From Elusimicrobiota bacterium (GTDB taxonomy: Bacteria; Elusimicrobiota; Elusimicrobia; Elusimicrobiales; UBA9959), in assembly GCA_003450815.1 (NCBI GenBank), contig DMES01000078.1, forward strand, positions 1-64,000: DNA of 64,000 nt. Direction: 5' to 3'. The notes under the pieces were generated by a model. It was not told the origin of the DNA and ran no database searches. It saw only the letters and a program-made list of their open reading frames with translations. The translations under genes were made by a program, and so were the position numbers. This document shows, piece after piece, positions 50,056 through 57,369 of the stretch; position 1 is the first letter of the stretch; each line of letters starts with the position of its first letter.

Positions 50056-51044
50056 CACCCGTGGAGTTTGGTTGTTTTTTTTACCAGTGCGCCGAAAGCT
50101 GGGAGACCAAGGGTCTGTGCGCCGTCCACCAGGGCTGTTTCGGGGGAGACGCTGGCCTCTATTAAAAGGCCGTCCGCGCCGGAGGCGGCGGCTTCAAGTG
50201 CGAAGCGCTCCGCCAGAATCCGGTTTTTTGAGGAATGGCTGGGGTCGGTGAGTACCGGCAAGCCTGAAGCGGATTTTGCTTTGCGCATAAGTTCCAGGTT
50301 AAGGCCGGTTTTGCCGCTGGTAAAAGTGGAATCGCCTCTTTCGCAGAGTATCAGGGTTTTGCAGCCGTACTTAAGCAGGTATTCCGCCGACAACAGCCAT
50401 TCTCCAAGGGTGGAGAGCATCGCCCGTTTTAAAAGGGCCGGTTTGCCGCTGCGGCCTATCTCCTTAAGCAGTTCGTAATTGCGCATATTGCGGGCGCCTA
50501 TTTGTATGATGTCCACCGCGCCGGAAAGCTTTTCTATCTGGCGGGTGTCGGTAGCTTCCGTTACCAGCGGCAGGCCGGTAAGCTTTTTGGCTTTTAAAAT
50601 TATTGGGAGGCCCTTAAAACCTATGCCCTGGAAGGTATATGGCGAAGAACGCGGTTTAAAAAGTGCGGCTCTGAGCGCGTGTGCCCCCGCTTTTTTGAGC
50701 GCGAGCGCGGAGGCCAGATAATTCTTTTCATTTTCAACAGCGCATGGTCCGGCTATATAGATAAATCGGTTTTTTACAAAATTAAGCGGCCGCTCGGGCA
50801 GGGGGTGGCCTTTTGTCCGCATTGCCAGCGGGCAGAGTTCGTCTATTTCAAACTCTACCTTGCTGACGCCGGGTATATTCTCTATGAACGCGGCAACTTC
50901 GGCTGTTTTTTCAGCTTTTAAGCCTGTAACAAGTATTTGGTCTTTTACGGTTTCAAGATTTGCGCCCGCAAGCGGCTGAGCCAACTTCCTTTTCAGAATT
51001 CCTATGCGGCGTGGGGAGAGCACGTGTGTGAGTTTTATTATCAT
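50055..51044 (-). CDS. aroF: DAHP synthase (type I-beta with regulatory N-terminal domain)
   Basis: A 329-residue enzyme for the first shikimate-pathway step. An N-terminal ferredoxin/ACT-like domain (1-70) resembles the allosteric domain of Thermotoga-type DAHP synthases. The barrel has FIYIAGPCAVENEKN (metal Cys), RAALFKPRSSPYTFQGIG, VDIIQIGARNMRNYELL, and LTDPSHSSKNR with the metal His. Substrates are PEP and erythrose-4-phosphate. It overlaps chorismate mutase by 4 bp, which suggests coupled synthesis and possibly a functional complex giving chorismate/prephenate feedback. Confidence 0.94.
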   Translation of the reverse strand: MIIKLTHVLSPRRIGILKRKLAQPLAGANLETVKDQILVTGLKAEKTAEVAAFIENIPGVSKVEFEIDELCPLAMRTKGHPLPERPLNFVKNRFIYIAGPCAVENEKNYLASALALKKAGAHALRAALFKPRSSPYTFQGIGFKGLPIILKAKKLTGLPLVTEATDTRQIEKLSGAVDIIQIGARNMRNYELLKEIGRSGKPALLKRAMLSTLGEWLLSAEYLLKYGCKTLILCERGDSTFTSGKTGLNLELMRKAKSASGLPVLTDPSHSSKNRILAERFALEAAASGADGLLIEASVSPETALVDGAQTLGLPAFGALVKKTTKLHG

Positions 51045-51295
51045 TTTCTCACCTGCAAGCGCCTAGTCTGTCTGATAATTACCTCAAATATTTTTTGCAC
51101 CGGCTTTCTGAAAGCCGCGCGGCCTGCGTTTTTTTGTGCTTTTGAAAGCACCTCTTTTTCGCGGGCGCGGTCTACTACCCGTTTTTTAAGTTTTTTCAGC
51201 GAAAGCGCCAGAACAAAACGTCCGGCCAGCAAGCGGGCAATTTTCTTATCAATTAAATCTATTTTTGCCCTTTTTCTTTTGAGCTTATTGCGCAT
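51041..51295 (-). CDS. Chorismate mutase, AroQ type
   Basis: An 84-residue all-helical protein. KIDLIDKKIARLLAGRFVLA is the first AroQ helix with the active-site Arg, followed by a lysine-rich segment and DRAREKEVLSKA. The family rearranges chorismate to prephenate. It is unusually basic. It opens the minus-strand aromatic block and overlaps the DAHP synthase start. Confidence 0.85.
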   Translation of the reverse strand: MRNKLKRKRAKIDLIDKKIARLLAGRFVLALSLKKLKKRVVDRAREKEVLSKAQKNAGRAAFRKPVQKIFEVIIRQTRRLQVRK

Positions 51296-51370
51296 TTGTA
51301 AATTCTATTAAATTTAGGTGGCGGGGTCATTGTAAAACCATGTGTAACTACTGCTATAGCCACATTTTGC

Positions 51371-51475
51371 TCCTGTAGTGGCAAAGCTTGCTTTGCCCTT
51401 TTACGCAGAGCAAGCTCAGTCGCGGACAGCGCCAGAGGCCCGCGACAGGCCAGTGTCACTGCAACTACGCTGACA
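51371..51475. repeat. Inverted-repeat cluster between chorismate mutase and prfB
   Basis: GGCAAAGC-TT-GCTTTGCC is a perfect hairpin near 51384-51401, and GTCGCGG/CCGCGAC lie near 51420-51446. The structured region sits in the divergent promoter interval; it may be an interspersed repeat. Confidence 0.45.
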
Positions 51476-51517
51476 TGTGAGAGAATCATGATTCCAAAAC
51501 TATTGTAAAATAGTCTT

Positions 51518-52639
51518 ATGGCGGAGACATTGGAGTTTAAAGACGCGGGTAATAAGCTTGAGCGGCTTGAAGCCGCGCTTTCCGCTTCGTCGGCGCTTTT
51601 CGGCCTGGCGGCTAAAAAAACGGATTTAAAAGAGAAAGAGGCCGTTTCGCTTGAGGCCGGATTCTGGGATAAGGCGGAACAGGCCCAGGTGCATCTAAAA
51701 GAATTGAACGATTTAAAAAAGGGCGTTGAACTGGTGGATAAACTGGGGCGCGAGCTGGAGGACTGCCGGGCGCACCTGGAGCTTGCCAGGGAAAGCGGCG
51801 ACCTGGGCGAGCTGCCGCTTATAATGGAGGCGCTAAAGTCCGCCGAACAGAAGCTAAGCGCTTTTGATTTTGAACTTAAACTTTCCGGTCCCCACGACAA
51901 AGCCAGCGCCATTATAAGCATACACTCGGGCGCCGGCGGCACCGAGGCCTGCGACTGGGCGCAGATGCTGCTTCGCATGTACACGCGCTGGGCGCAAAGC
52001 AAAGGTTTTTCTTTCAGCATCACGGACATTCTGCAGGGCGAGGAAGCCGGCGTAAAAAGTGTTACCGCTTTTGTGAACGGCAAATACGCTTATGGGTACC
52101 TTAGGAGCGAAATAGGCGTGCACCGCCTGGTGCGCATCTCGCCTTTTGACGCCAATAAGCGCCGCCATACCTCGTTCGCCTCGGTTGACGTGCTAGCGGA
52201 TATTGATGAGGAGATAGATATTAAAATAGACGAAAAAGACCTGCATACCGACACCTACCGCTCAGGCGGGGCGGGCGGCCAGAACGTGAACAAGGTGGAA
52301 ACCGCGGTGCGCATAACGCATATCCCCTCCGGCATAGTGGTGCAGTGCCAGATAGAGCGCAGCCAGCATCAGAACCGCGAAACCGCCATGAAGATGCTGA
52401 AAGCCAAACTTTACGAAGTTGAAATGGACAAAAAACGCTCAGAAATGGAGCGCCACTACGACGCCAAAGGCGACATCGGCTGGGGCCATCAGATACGCTC
52501 CTACGTGTTCATGCCCTACCAGATGGTAAAAGACCTGCGCACCGATCACGAGACTTCACAGATCCAGAATGTAATGGACGGCGACCTGGACTCTTTCATG
52601 CACTCCTACCTAACCTGGTCCGCCGGTGGGAAAAAATAA
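51518..52639 (+). CDS. prfB: Peptide chain release factor 2
   Basis: A 373-residue RF2 that ends translation at UGA and UAA. The peptidyl-hydrolase loop is in TYRSGGAGGQNVNKVETAVR (GGQ) and the SPF-type codon-recognition tripeptide in RISPFDANKRRHTSF. The frame is continuous from ATG 51518, which has TAG just upstream, so the programmed +1 frameshift of most prfB genes is absent. The coding region is convergent with nothing; accessory DNA follows. Confidence 0.95.
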   Translation: MAETLEFKDAGNKLERLEAALSASSALFGLAAKKTDLKEKEAVSLEAGFWDKAEQAQVHLKELNDLKKGVELVDKLGRELEDCRAHLELARESGDLGELPLIMEALKSAEQKLSAFDFELKLSGPHDKASAIISIHSGAGGTEACDWAQMLLRMYTRWAQSKGFSFSITDILQGEEAGVKSVTAFVNGKYAYGYLRSEIGVHRLVRISPFDANKRRHTSFASVDVLADIDEEIDIKIDEKDLHTDTYRSGGAGGQNVNKVETAVRITHIPSGIVVQCQIERSQHQNRETAMKMLKAKLYEVEMDKKRSEMERHYDAKGDIGWGHQIRSYVFMPYQMVKDLRTDHETSQIQNVMDGDLDSFMHSYLTWSAGGKK

Positions 52640-52642
52640 AAT

Positions 52643-52860
52643 ACAACAAAATTCTTCCTGGCGAGCGTTTATACAAAGACGAGATTTTATTGAAGTCGGC
52701 GGGGTATGATGTTGAAATAGTCGGGGCCGAGCTTTTAGGCCGGGATGGCTCCACATTAAACGGGCCGGTATTTATTTACGATGTTAGGGAACTAAGGGAA
52801 AAGGCAGGAGCCTTTTCCCTACATACGTTGACGGTGTTTTTTATGGTGCCGGGAATTTGA
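52643..52860 (+). pseudogene. Gene remnant of unrecognised family
   Basis: Starting 4 bp after prfB, a frame without start codon reads YNKILPGERLYKDEILLKSA, AGYDVEIVGAELLGRDG and later FIYDVRELREKAGAFSL before TGA. A second frame further down reads KEEARKLRLEILKNLIKSS. It looks like a decayed protein, but I cannot name the family. Confidence 0.5.
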
Positions 52861-52975
52861 ACGGCGGTGCAGGTGTATCTGGATCTTGCCGGCTATTAAG
52901 GAAGAGGCGCGGAAGCTGCGGCTGGAAATCCTTAAAAATCTCATAAAATCATCATGATAAGCAAAAATAGCGCTC

Positions 52976-52991
52976 CTGAAAAGCACATAGG
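52976..52991 (+). repeat. Direct repeat, left copy, flanking the DUF4062 gene
   Basis: CTGAAAAGCACATAGG here and at 54687-54702, same orientation, 1.7 kb apart. In both places the surrounding frame reads EKHIGP, so the repeat may be a duplicated coding fragment rather than a recombination site. Confidence 0.65.
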
Positions 52992-53058
52992 GCCTTCCAT
53001 CAGCATCAGTGCAATTTCGCTATGGATTTAATAGAATTGACTCAGTTCAGGGAAGTTT

Positions 53059-54582
53059 ATGAGACCTATCCGCATATTCATAAGCAGTGCGCAAAAGGAA
53101 TTTGCAACTGAACGGGCCGCGTTGCGCGATTATCTGCGCGGCGATGCCCTTATGCGCCGGTTTTTTGAACCGTTTTTGTTTGAGGATGTCCCCGCTGCCG
53201 ATCGCAGGGTGGACAAAGTCTACCTGCATGAAGTGGAACAGTGCGACATCTACCTCGGCTTATTCGGCAACGAGTACGGGTTTGAGGACGCCGACGGCCT
53301 TTCACCAACAGAGCGCGAATTTAATACCGCCTCCGGGCTGCATAAGGCGCGGCTAATCTTTGTAAAAGGGGCGGAGGATGGAGCCAAACATCCAAAGATG
53401 CAGGCACTCATCCTCCGAGCCGGGTCGGAACTCATTCGGCGCCGGTTTGGAACGAGCGCGGAACTGCTCACTGACGTTTATTCCGCGCTGGTGCAGGTGC
53501 TTGAAGACCGGGAACTGATCCGTACCGGGCCGTTCGATGCTGCTCTTTGTCCCGGGGCTGCGCTGGAGGATCTGGATGAAGGAAAAATGCGGCGGTTCAT
53601 TCTTGATGCCCGCCGTGCCAGAGGCCTCCCGCTGAGCGAGGAGGCCTCTCCAAAAGATATTCTGACCCACTTAAACCTTCTTGATAATGGTGGGGTGGTG
53701 AACGCCGCCGTGCTATTGTTCGCGCGGCAGCCGCAACGGTTTCTGGTCTCCTCGGAAGTGAAGTGCGCACATTTCCACGGCATTGAGGCAACAAAACCGA
53801 TACCTTCCTATCAGACATACAAAGGTACGGTATTTGATTTAGTGGACCATGCGGTGGATTTCGTCTTATCGAAGATCAATCTTGCCGTTGGCACGAGGGC
53901 GAACAGTTCGCAGGCGCCTGTTGCATATGAGATACCCCCGGAAGTTGTTCGCGAAGCTGTCGTTAATGCCGTGGCGCACCGGGATTACACCAGCAACGGC
54001 AGTGTCCAGATTATGCTCTTTTCCGACCGGCTGGAGGTCTGGAATCCGGGCACTCTGCCGCCTTCGCTTACGCTGAAGAAACTGCGTCACCCGCATGGCT
54101 CGGTGCCATGGAATCCCCTGCTGGCTGAACCGCTTTACCTCACGAAATACATAGAACGTATGGGCACCGGCACGGGGGATATGATCATGCGCTGCCGGAA
54201 TGCGGGTCTTGCCGAGCCGGAGTTTGGCCTGACCGACGGCTTTGTAGTCACCATCCGCCGCAAGCCGGAGCAGGCATTTGAGGCGGTTGGGGGAGAGAAG
54301 AGTCAATCCAGGGGCAAGTCACAGCCAGAGTCACAGCCAGAGTCACAGCCAGAGTCCTTGGAAATTCGGATTTTGCGCCAGCTTGCGGCAGCTCCTTTAG
54401 GAAAGGCTGAGTTGTCTGCACGCCTCGGCCAAAAGGAAATTTCAGGCCAGTTAAACAAGGTTATTCGCGTTCTCCTGGGTGATCAAACCATCGAAATGAC
54501 CACCCCCGACAAGCCCAATAGCCGTCTGCAGCAGTACCGACTCACCGAGACAGGCCGCGCCTTGCTCACAAGGAAGAACTGA
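53059..54582 (+). CDS. DUF4062 protein with RecG-C-like ATPase domain and winged-helix tail
   Basis: A 507-residue protein. RIFISSAQKEFATERAALRD with EQCDIYLGLFGNEYG is the DUF4062 domain (1-85), related to TIR-like fold proteins in some classifications. Residues about 170-400 match AlbA/RecG-C-type regulators: REAVVNAVAHRDYTSNGSVQ, LEVWNPGTLP and YIERMGTGTGDMIMRC. A tandem SQPE repeat (three copies) leads to a winged-helix domain (about 435-507). Such proteins are frequent in defence islands, where they may act as sensors or transcriptional regulators. It is flanked by short direct repeats. Confidence 0.82.
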   Translation: MRPIRIFISSAQKEFATERAALRDYLRGDALMRRFFEPFLFEDVPAADRRVDKVYLHEVEQCDIYLGLFGNEYGFEDADGLSPTEREFNTASGLHKARLIFVKGAEDGAKHPKMQALILRAGSELIRRRFGTSAELLTDVYSALVQVLEDRELIRTGPFDAALCPGAALEDLDEGKMRRFILDARRARGLPLSEEASPKDILTHLNLLDNGGVVNAAVLLFARQPQRFLVSSEVKCAHFHGIEATKPIPSYQTYKGTVFDLVDHAVDFVLSKINLAVGTRANSSQAPVAYEIPPEVVREAVVNAVAHRDYTSNGSVQIMLFSDRLEVWNPGTLPPSLTLKKLRHPHGSVPWNPLLAEPLYLTKYIERMGTGTGDMIMRCRNAGLAEPEFGLTDGFVVTIRRKPEQAFEAVGGEKSQSRGKSQPESQPESQPESLEIRILRQLAAAPLGKAELSARLGQKEISGQLNKVIRVLLGDQTIEMTTPDKPNSRLQQYRLTETGRALLTRKN

Positions 54583-54796
54583 ACAATTATCCCGGCGGCC
54601 TTGACGCGCCGGCGGCGGAGATAAAAAAGCATATCTCCAATAAGCTGGTCCGGGAAGGCTTTGAAAAATATCGGACAAATTCGCCTCTGAAAAGCACATA
54701 GGCCCCAAAATGGCGGCGGACTTTGAGGAAATTCCGGTCGGCGGACAGCGCAATATGCTGCTGCGCGGCGCTTATAAAAAGTTGATTATTTGTTGA
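54580..54796 (+). pseudogene. Gene remnant related to the one after prfB
   Basis: One frame reads PGGLDAPAAEIKKHISNKLV with REGFEKYRTN, then TAG; the neighbouring frame carries on EKHIGPKMAADFEEIPVGGQ and RNMLLRGAYKKL to TGA 54796. The EKHIGP motif is shared with the fragment near 52976. Together they suggest two copies, or two halves, of one lost gene on both sides of the DUF4062 gene. Confidence 0.5.
54687..54702 (+). repeat. Direct repeat, right copy, flanking the DUF4062 gene
   Basis: Second copy of CTGAAAAGCACATAGG (see 52976). Confidence 0.65.
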
Positions 54797-54895
54797 CGGT
54801 GAAGGGCTTCTAGTGATAAAAATGTATTATAAGTATAAGCCCTTAATATGCTTGTTTAGAATATTTAAGGGGAAAGGACACAGGCGGAAACTGTT

Positions 54896-55108
54896 ATGAG
54901 ATACAAAAAATCACTGGATGCGGAGAATGATTTTAAGCAGGAATTTTCAAGTGTGCGGAAACGGCAGTATAATGAGGTGTGGGAATTTATTGAAAAAGAG
55001 GGCAAAGAGAAATTTACTTTGGATGTATGGGAGAGGATGTATAAAAAGTATAAAAACCTGTATATAAAAACCAACAAGAGCTTTGTGGATAATATGCATA
55101 AAACTTAA
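54896..55108 (+). CDS. Small charged protein of unknown function
   Basis: 70 residues, rich in Lys, Glu and aromatic residues (RYKKSLDAENDFKQEF, then VWEFIEKEGKEKFTLDVWER). No known motif. The binding site is weak. Upstream is an inverted repeat AAGGGCTT/AAGCCCTT (about 54805-54845). The base composition is AT-richer than the housekeeping part of the window, as for the next six genes. Confidence 0.5.
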   Translation: MRYKKSLDAENDFKQEFSSVRKRQYNEVWEFIEKEGKEKFTLDVWERMYKKYKNLYIKTNKSFVDNMHKT

Positions 55109-55154
55109 AATTAAATACGCGCCGAAGCGAGGATATGGAGTCAAGAGGAGATTT

Positions 55155-55562
55155 ATGGATAAACAAATTGAAATTCTGAAATTTCTAAAAAGTCGTAGAA
55201 TAGTACTCATTGATAAGCTAACTGAGAATAAAGAGGCAATACCAGGCTCAAAAACTGAATTGCTAGGTGAAATAATATTTGGCAAAGCGAATCTTGCCGA
55301 TGTAAGCATTACTGAGATATTTTCTAAATGTGACTTAGATATTAACGGGCCACATGATATAGGATATTTAGAGGAAAAAGGGTATGCTACCATTGACAAG
55401 GCTAAAAATACTATGCATATTACTGGACTAGGTCTTGACCGATTACAGCCTTTCCTCAAAAGAGAACGACATAATATTTGGGTGTATGGAGTTTTAGCTA
55501 CCATCTCGGTAACACTTGGTTCTTTTTTTGCAAATTGGCTTTTTGATTTTTTTAAAAAGTAA
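55155..55562 (+). CDS. Small membrane-anchored protein of unknown function
   Basis: 135 residues from ATG 55155 behind GAGGAG. The first 100 residues are soluble and may form a winged-helix-like fold (DIGYLEEKGYATIDKAKN and MHITGLGLDRLQPFL resemble the wing of small regulators). A single transmembrane helix (about 110-130) ends the protein with FFKK. No family recognised. Confidence 0.65.
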   Translation: MDKQIEILKFLKSRRIVLIDKLTENKEAIPGSKTELLGEIIFGKANLADVSITEIFSKCDLDINGPHDIGYLEEKGYATIDKAKNTMHITGLGLDRLQPFLKRERHNIWVYGVLATISVTLGSFFANWLFDFFKK

Positions 55563-55608
55563 ATCTATAAGGGGGGGATTTGGGTGGAGCCAAACTCAAC
55601 AATAAAAT

Positions 55609-55989
55609 ATGGACAAAACAGATGACGAAGATATACTTTCCGAGAGTTTGTTGAACTTACTTAACGATGGAAAAATGTCTGCACACCAACCCATTGTGGG
55701 GTTTCGTAGAACCGCAGAACTCCTTTATGGAAAATGGAATACGTCAATAATTATGAGAAAGGAAGACGCTGAAAAACACAAAAAACCACATGTACATGTC
55801 GAATCTTCAGATGGAAATACAAGTTTTGATTTAGACGGAAATAATTTGACTTCTAATACAATAAAAAAAGAAAACTACTTCTCTCGATGGATAAAAGAAA
55901 AGAAACAGTTTTTATCCGTAATCTGGTTTGAACTGGCCGATGATAATCCTAATAAAGTGGTTATACAAGAGCAGAAGCGGTTCTTATAA
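55609..55989 (+). CDS. DUF4160-like protein
   Basis: 126 residues. The central IIMRKEDAEKHKKPHVHVES and the following FSRWIKEKKQFLSVIWFEL recall DUF4160, whose members have an (E/D)H-x-PPH-H-V core and often pair with a DUF2442 protein in toxin-antitoxin-like loci. No DUF2442 partner is visible here. The ribosome binding site is poor. Confidence 0.55.
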   Translation: MDKTDDEDILSESLLNLLNDGKMSAHQPIVGFRRTAELLYGKWNTSIIMRKEDAEKHKKPHVHVESSDGNTSFDLDGNNLTSNTIKKENYFSRWIKEKKQFLSVIWFELADDNPNKVVIQEQKRFL

Positions 55990-56087
55990 TTGATAATAAT
56001 TAAACGGTGGTTGTATTGTCATATTGCAAGAATATTAAATGTTTTTTGTGTTATGTTGTTACAATGAGCGGGTAATGGGACATATAT

Positions 56088-56828
56088 ATGAAAGAAGGCG
56101 ATAACAATGTCGAGTTTAGGCCCGTGTGTAAGGATACTCCGGAAGAATTTACTGATTTTTTAGCGAATTTAAAGGACCCGACGGAGCCGGAAAAGCATAA
56201 TAGCGCCTGGACAAGGTTGTGGACTCAGATTAAGATATGGGCTAACGGGTGTATTAGAAAAGTCTTTGGGGCCACTGAGGAAGATGCTGAGGATTTAACC
56301 AGTAAGGTGATGAGTACTGTTTTTGCAAAAATATATGAGTTTGAAATTCAGGACAAAAAGCACTGTGCACTGCAATTTTGCGGGTATATTAATAGATTCG
56401 TTATAAATATTTGGATGAAGATTAAAGGTAGCAAGTTTACCAAAAGAAAATTGAAAGGGTCGGATAAAGAAAACGCAGCGGAGGAAGGTGGGATAAGGAG
56501 AGAGGCAGCGGAAGAACAGTATCAACGCGACGTTGAGGTTTTAGATGATAAAGGTGATAAATCGGACCCGGCTGCTATTTTGTATAGCACAAGGAAGATT
56601 CAATCGGGTTTTTACTATTTGGATTTATTCGCTAAGCAGAGCGCCGTAAAAGCTTGGGTCCTAAGGAAGGCGGCATTTTTGATAATAACGGATCCGGAAT
56701 TTACACTTAGCCGGGATGTTAAACGGCGGTTGTCGGTTAGCCGTGAAACGCTGTGGCGCGATTGTAAGGAGTTTGCTGAATTTGTACGGAACCAACCCGG
56801 AAGTAAGGAAGAGGGGCTTTATGACTGA
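56088..56828 (+). CDS. Divergent sigma factor-like protein
   Basis: 246 residues. WTRLWTQIKIWANGCIRKVF, ATEEDAEDLTSKVMSTVFAK and the following FCGYINRFVINIWMKIKG follow the pattern of sigma-70 region 2 (core-binding and -10 helices). A charged linker leads to a C-terminal region with LSVSRETLWRDCKEFAEFVR, a plausible helix-turn-helix corresponding to region 4. It is followed, with an 8-bp overlap, by a zinc-finger protein, as in ECF sigma/anti-sigma pairs. The match is weak and should be treated as probable. Confidence 0.6.
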   Translation: MKEGDNNVEFRPVCKDTPEEFTDFLANLKDPTEPEKHNSAWTRLWTQIKIWANGCIRKVFGATEEDAEDLTSKVMSTVFAKIYEFEIQDKKHCALQFCGYINRFVINIWMKIKGSKFTKRKLKGSDKENAAEEGGIRREAAEEQYQRDVEVLDDKGDKSDPAAILYSTRKIQSGFYYLDLFAKQSAVKAWVLRKAAFLIITDPEFTLSRDVKRRLSVSRETLWRDCKEFAEFVRNQPGSKEEGLYD

Positions 56829-57369
56829 GGATAATGAGAAAAAAGAGTTTTATCAACGACTGATTGATATCGTAGGTGAGCGGGAGGTTGGGATAATTTT
56901 ACCTTCTCATAAGGTGGGGAAATGCGATGAAGGCCTGATAATCAGCTATCTCTCAGGCGGGATGCCGCCGGCAAAAATGAAAGTTGCAGAGGAAAAGATA
57001 TTCTCCTGCAGCAAATGTACCCTGCTTGCCATAGAATTAGCAAGGGCGACGGAAGGCATAAAAGATGATTGCCCCCAGGGAACAAAACTGGATCATGAGG
57101 GGTTCGTGCGCTGGCGTGAGCGTTTTGAGAAAGAGCATTTATATACAGTAAATAAAAAATATGGAAAGACAGACCTAAAGTTTACCGCAAATGGGTGGGA
57201 TGCGAGGATTGATAACGCTAAAGAAGACTTTCGGGTTAGGGTCGGTAAAAAAACATACGCGCCTACTAATGACGGGATTATTACCTACCCGGATACTCCG
57301 GATGCCGTGCTTGAATCTGCAGATGGGCCGACCGTTAATATACATGAATTCTCTGGGGGGCGTAAATGA
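56821..57369 (+). CDS. Anti-sigma-like zinc-finger protein
   Basis: 182 residues from ATG 56821, which overlaps the sigma-like gene end and has GAGGGG upstream. The segment GLIISYLSGGMPPAKMKVAE followed by CSKCTLLAIELA has the helical layout and CxxC of the zf-HC2 anti-sigma domain; the usual upstream histidine is not obvious. The rest is beta-rich with no transmembrane helix, so it would be a cytoplasmic sensor. Its last codon overlaps the NTPase start (ATGA). Confidence 0.6.
   Translation: MTEDNEKKEFYQRLIDIVGEREVGIILPSHKVGKCDEGLIISYLSGGMPPAKMKVAEEKIFSCSKCTLLAIELARATEGIKDDCPQGTKLDHEGFVRWRERFEKEHLYTVNKKYGKTDLKFTANGWDARIDNAKEDFRVRVGKKTYAPTNDGIITYPDTPDAVLESADGPTVNIHEFSGGRK

Noticed and set aside
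51480..51620. Programmed frameshift in prfB
   Set aside because: The frame is open from the first ATG, and a stop just upstream prevents a longer product in that frame.
54947..55504. A 185-codon minus-strand frame opposite two small genes
   Set aside because: Hydrophobic composition typical of an antisense shadow in AT-rich DNA; the plus-strand genes have better ribosome binding sites, although none of the three has a known family.
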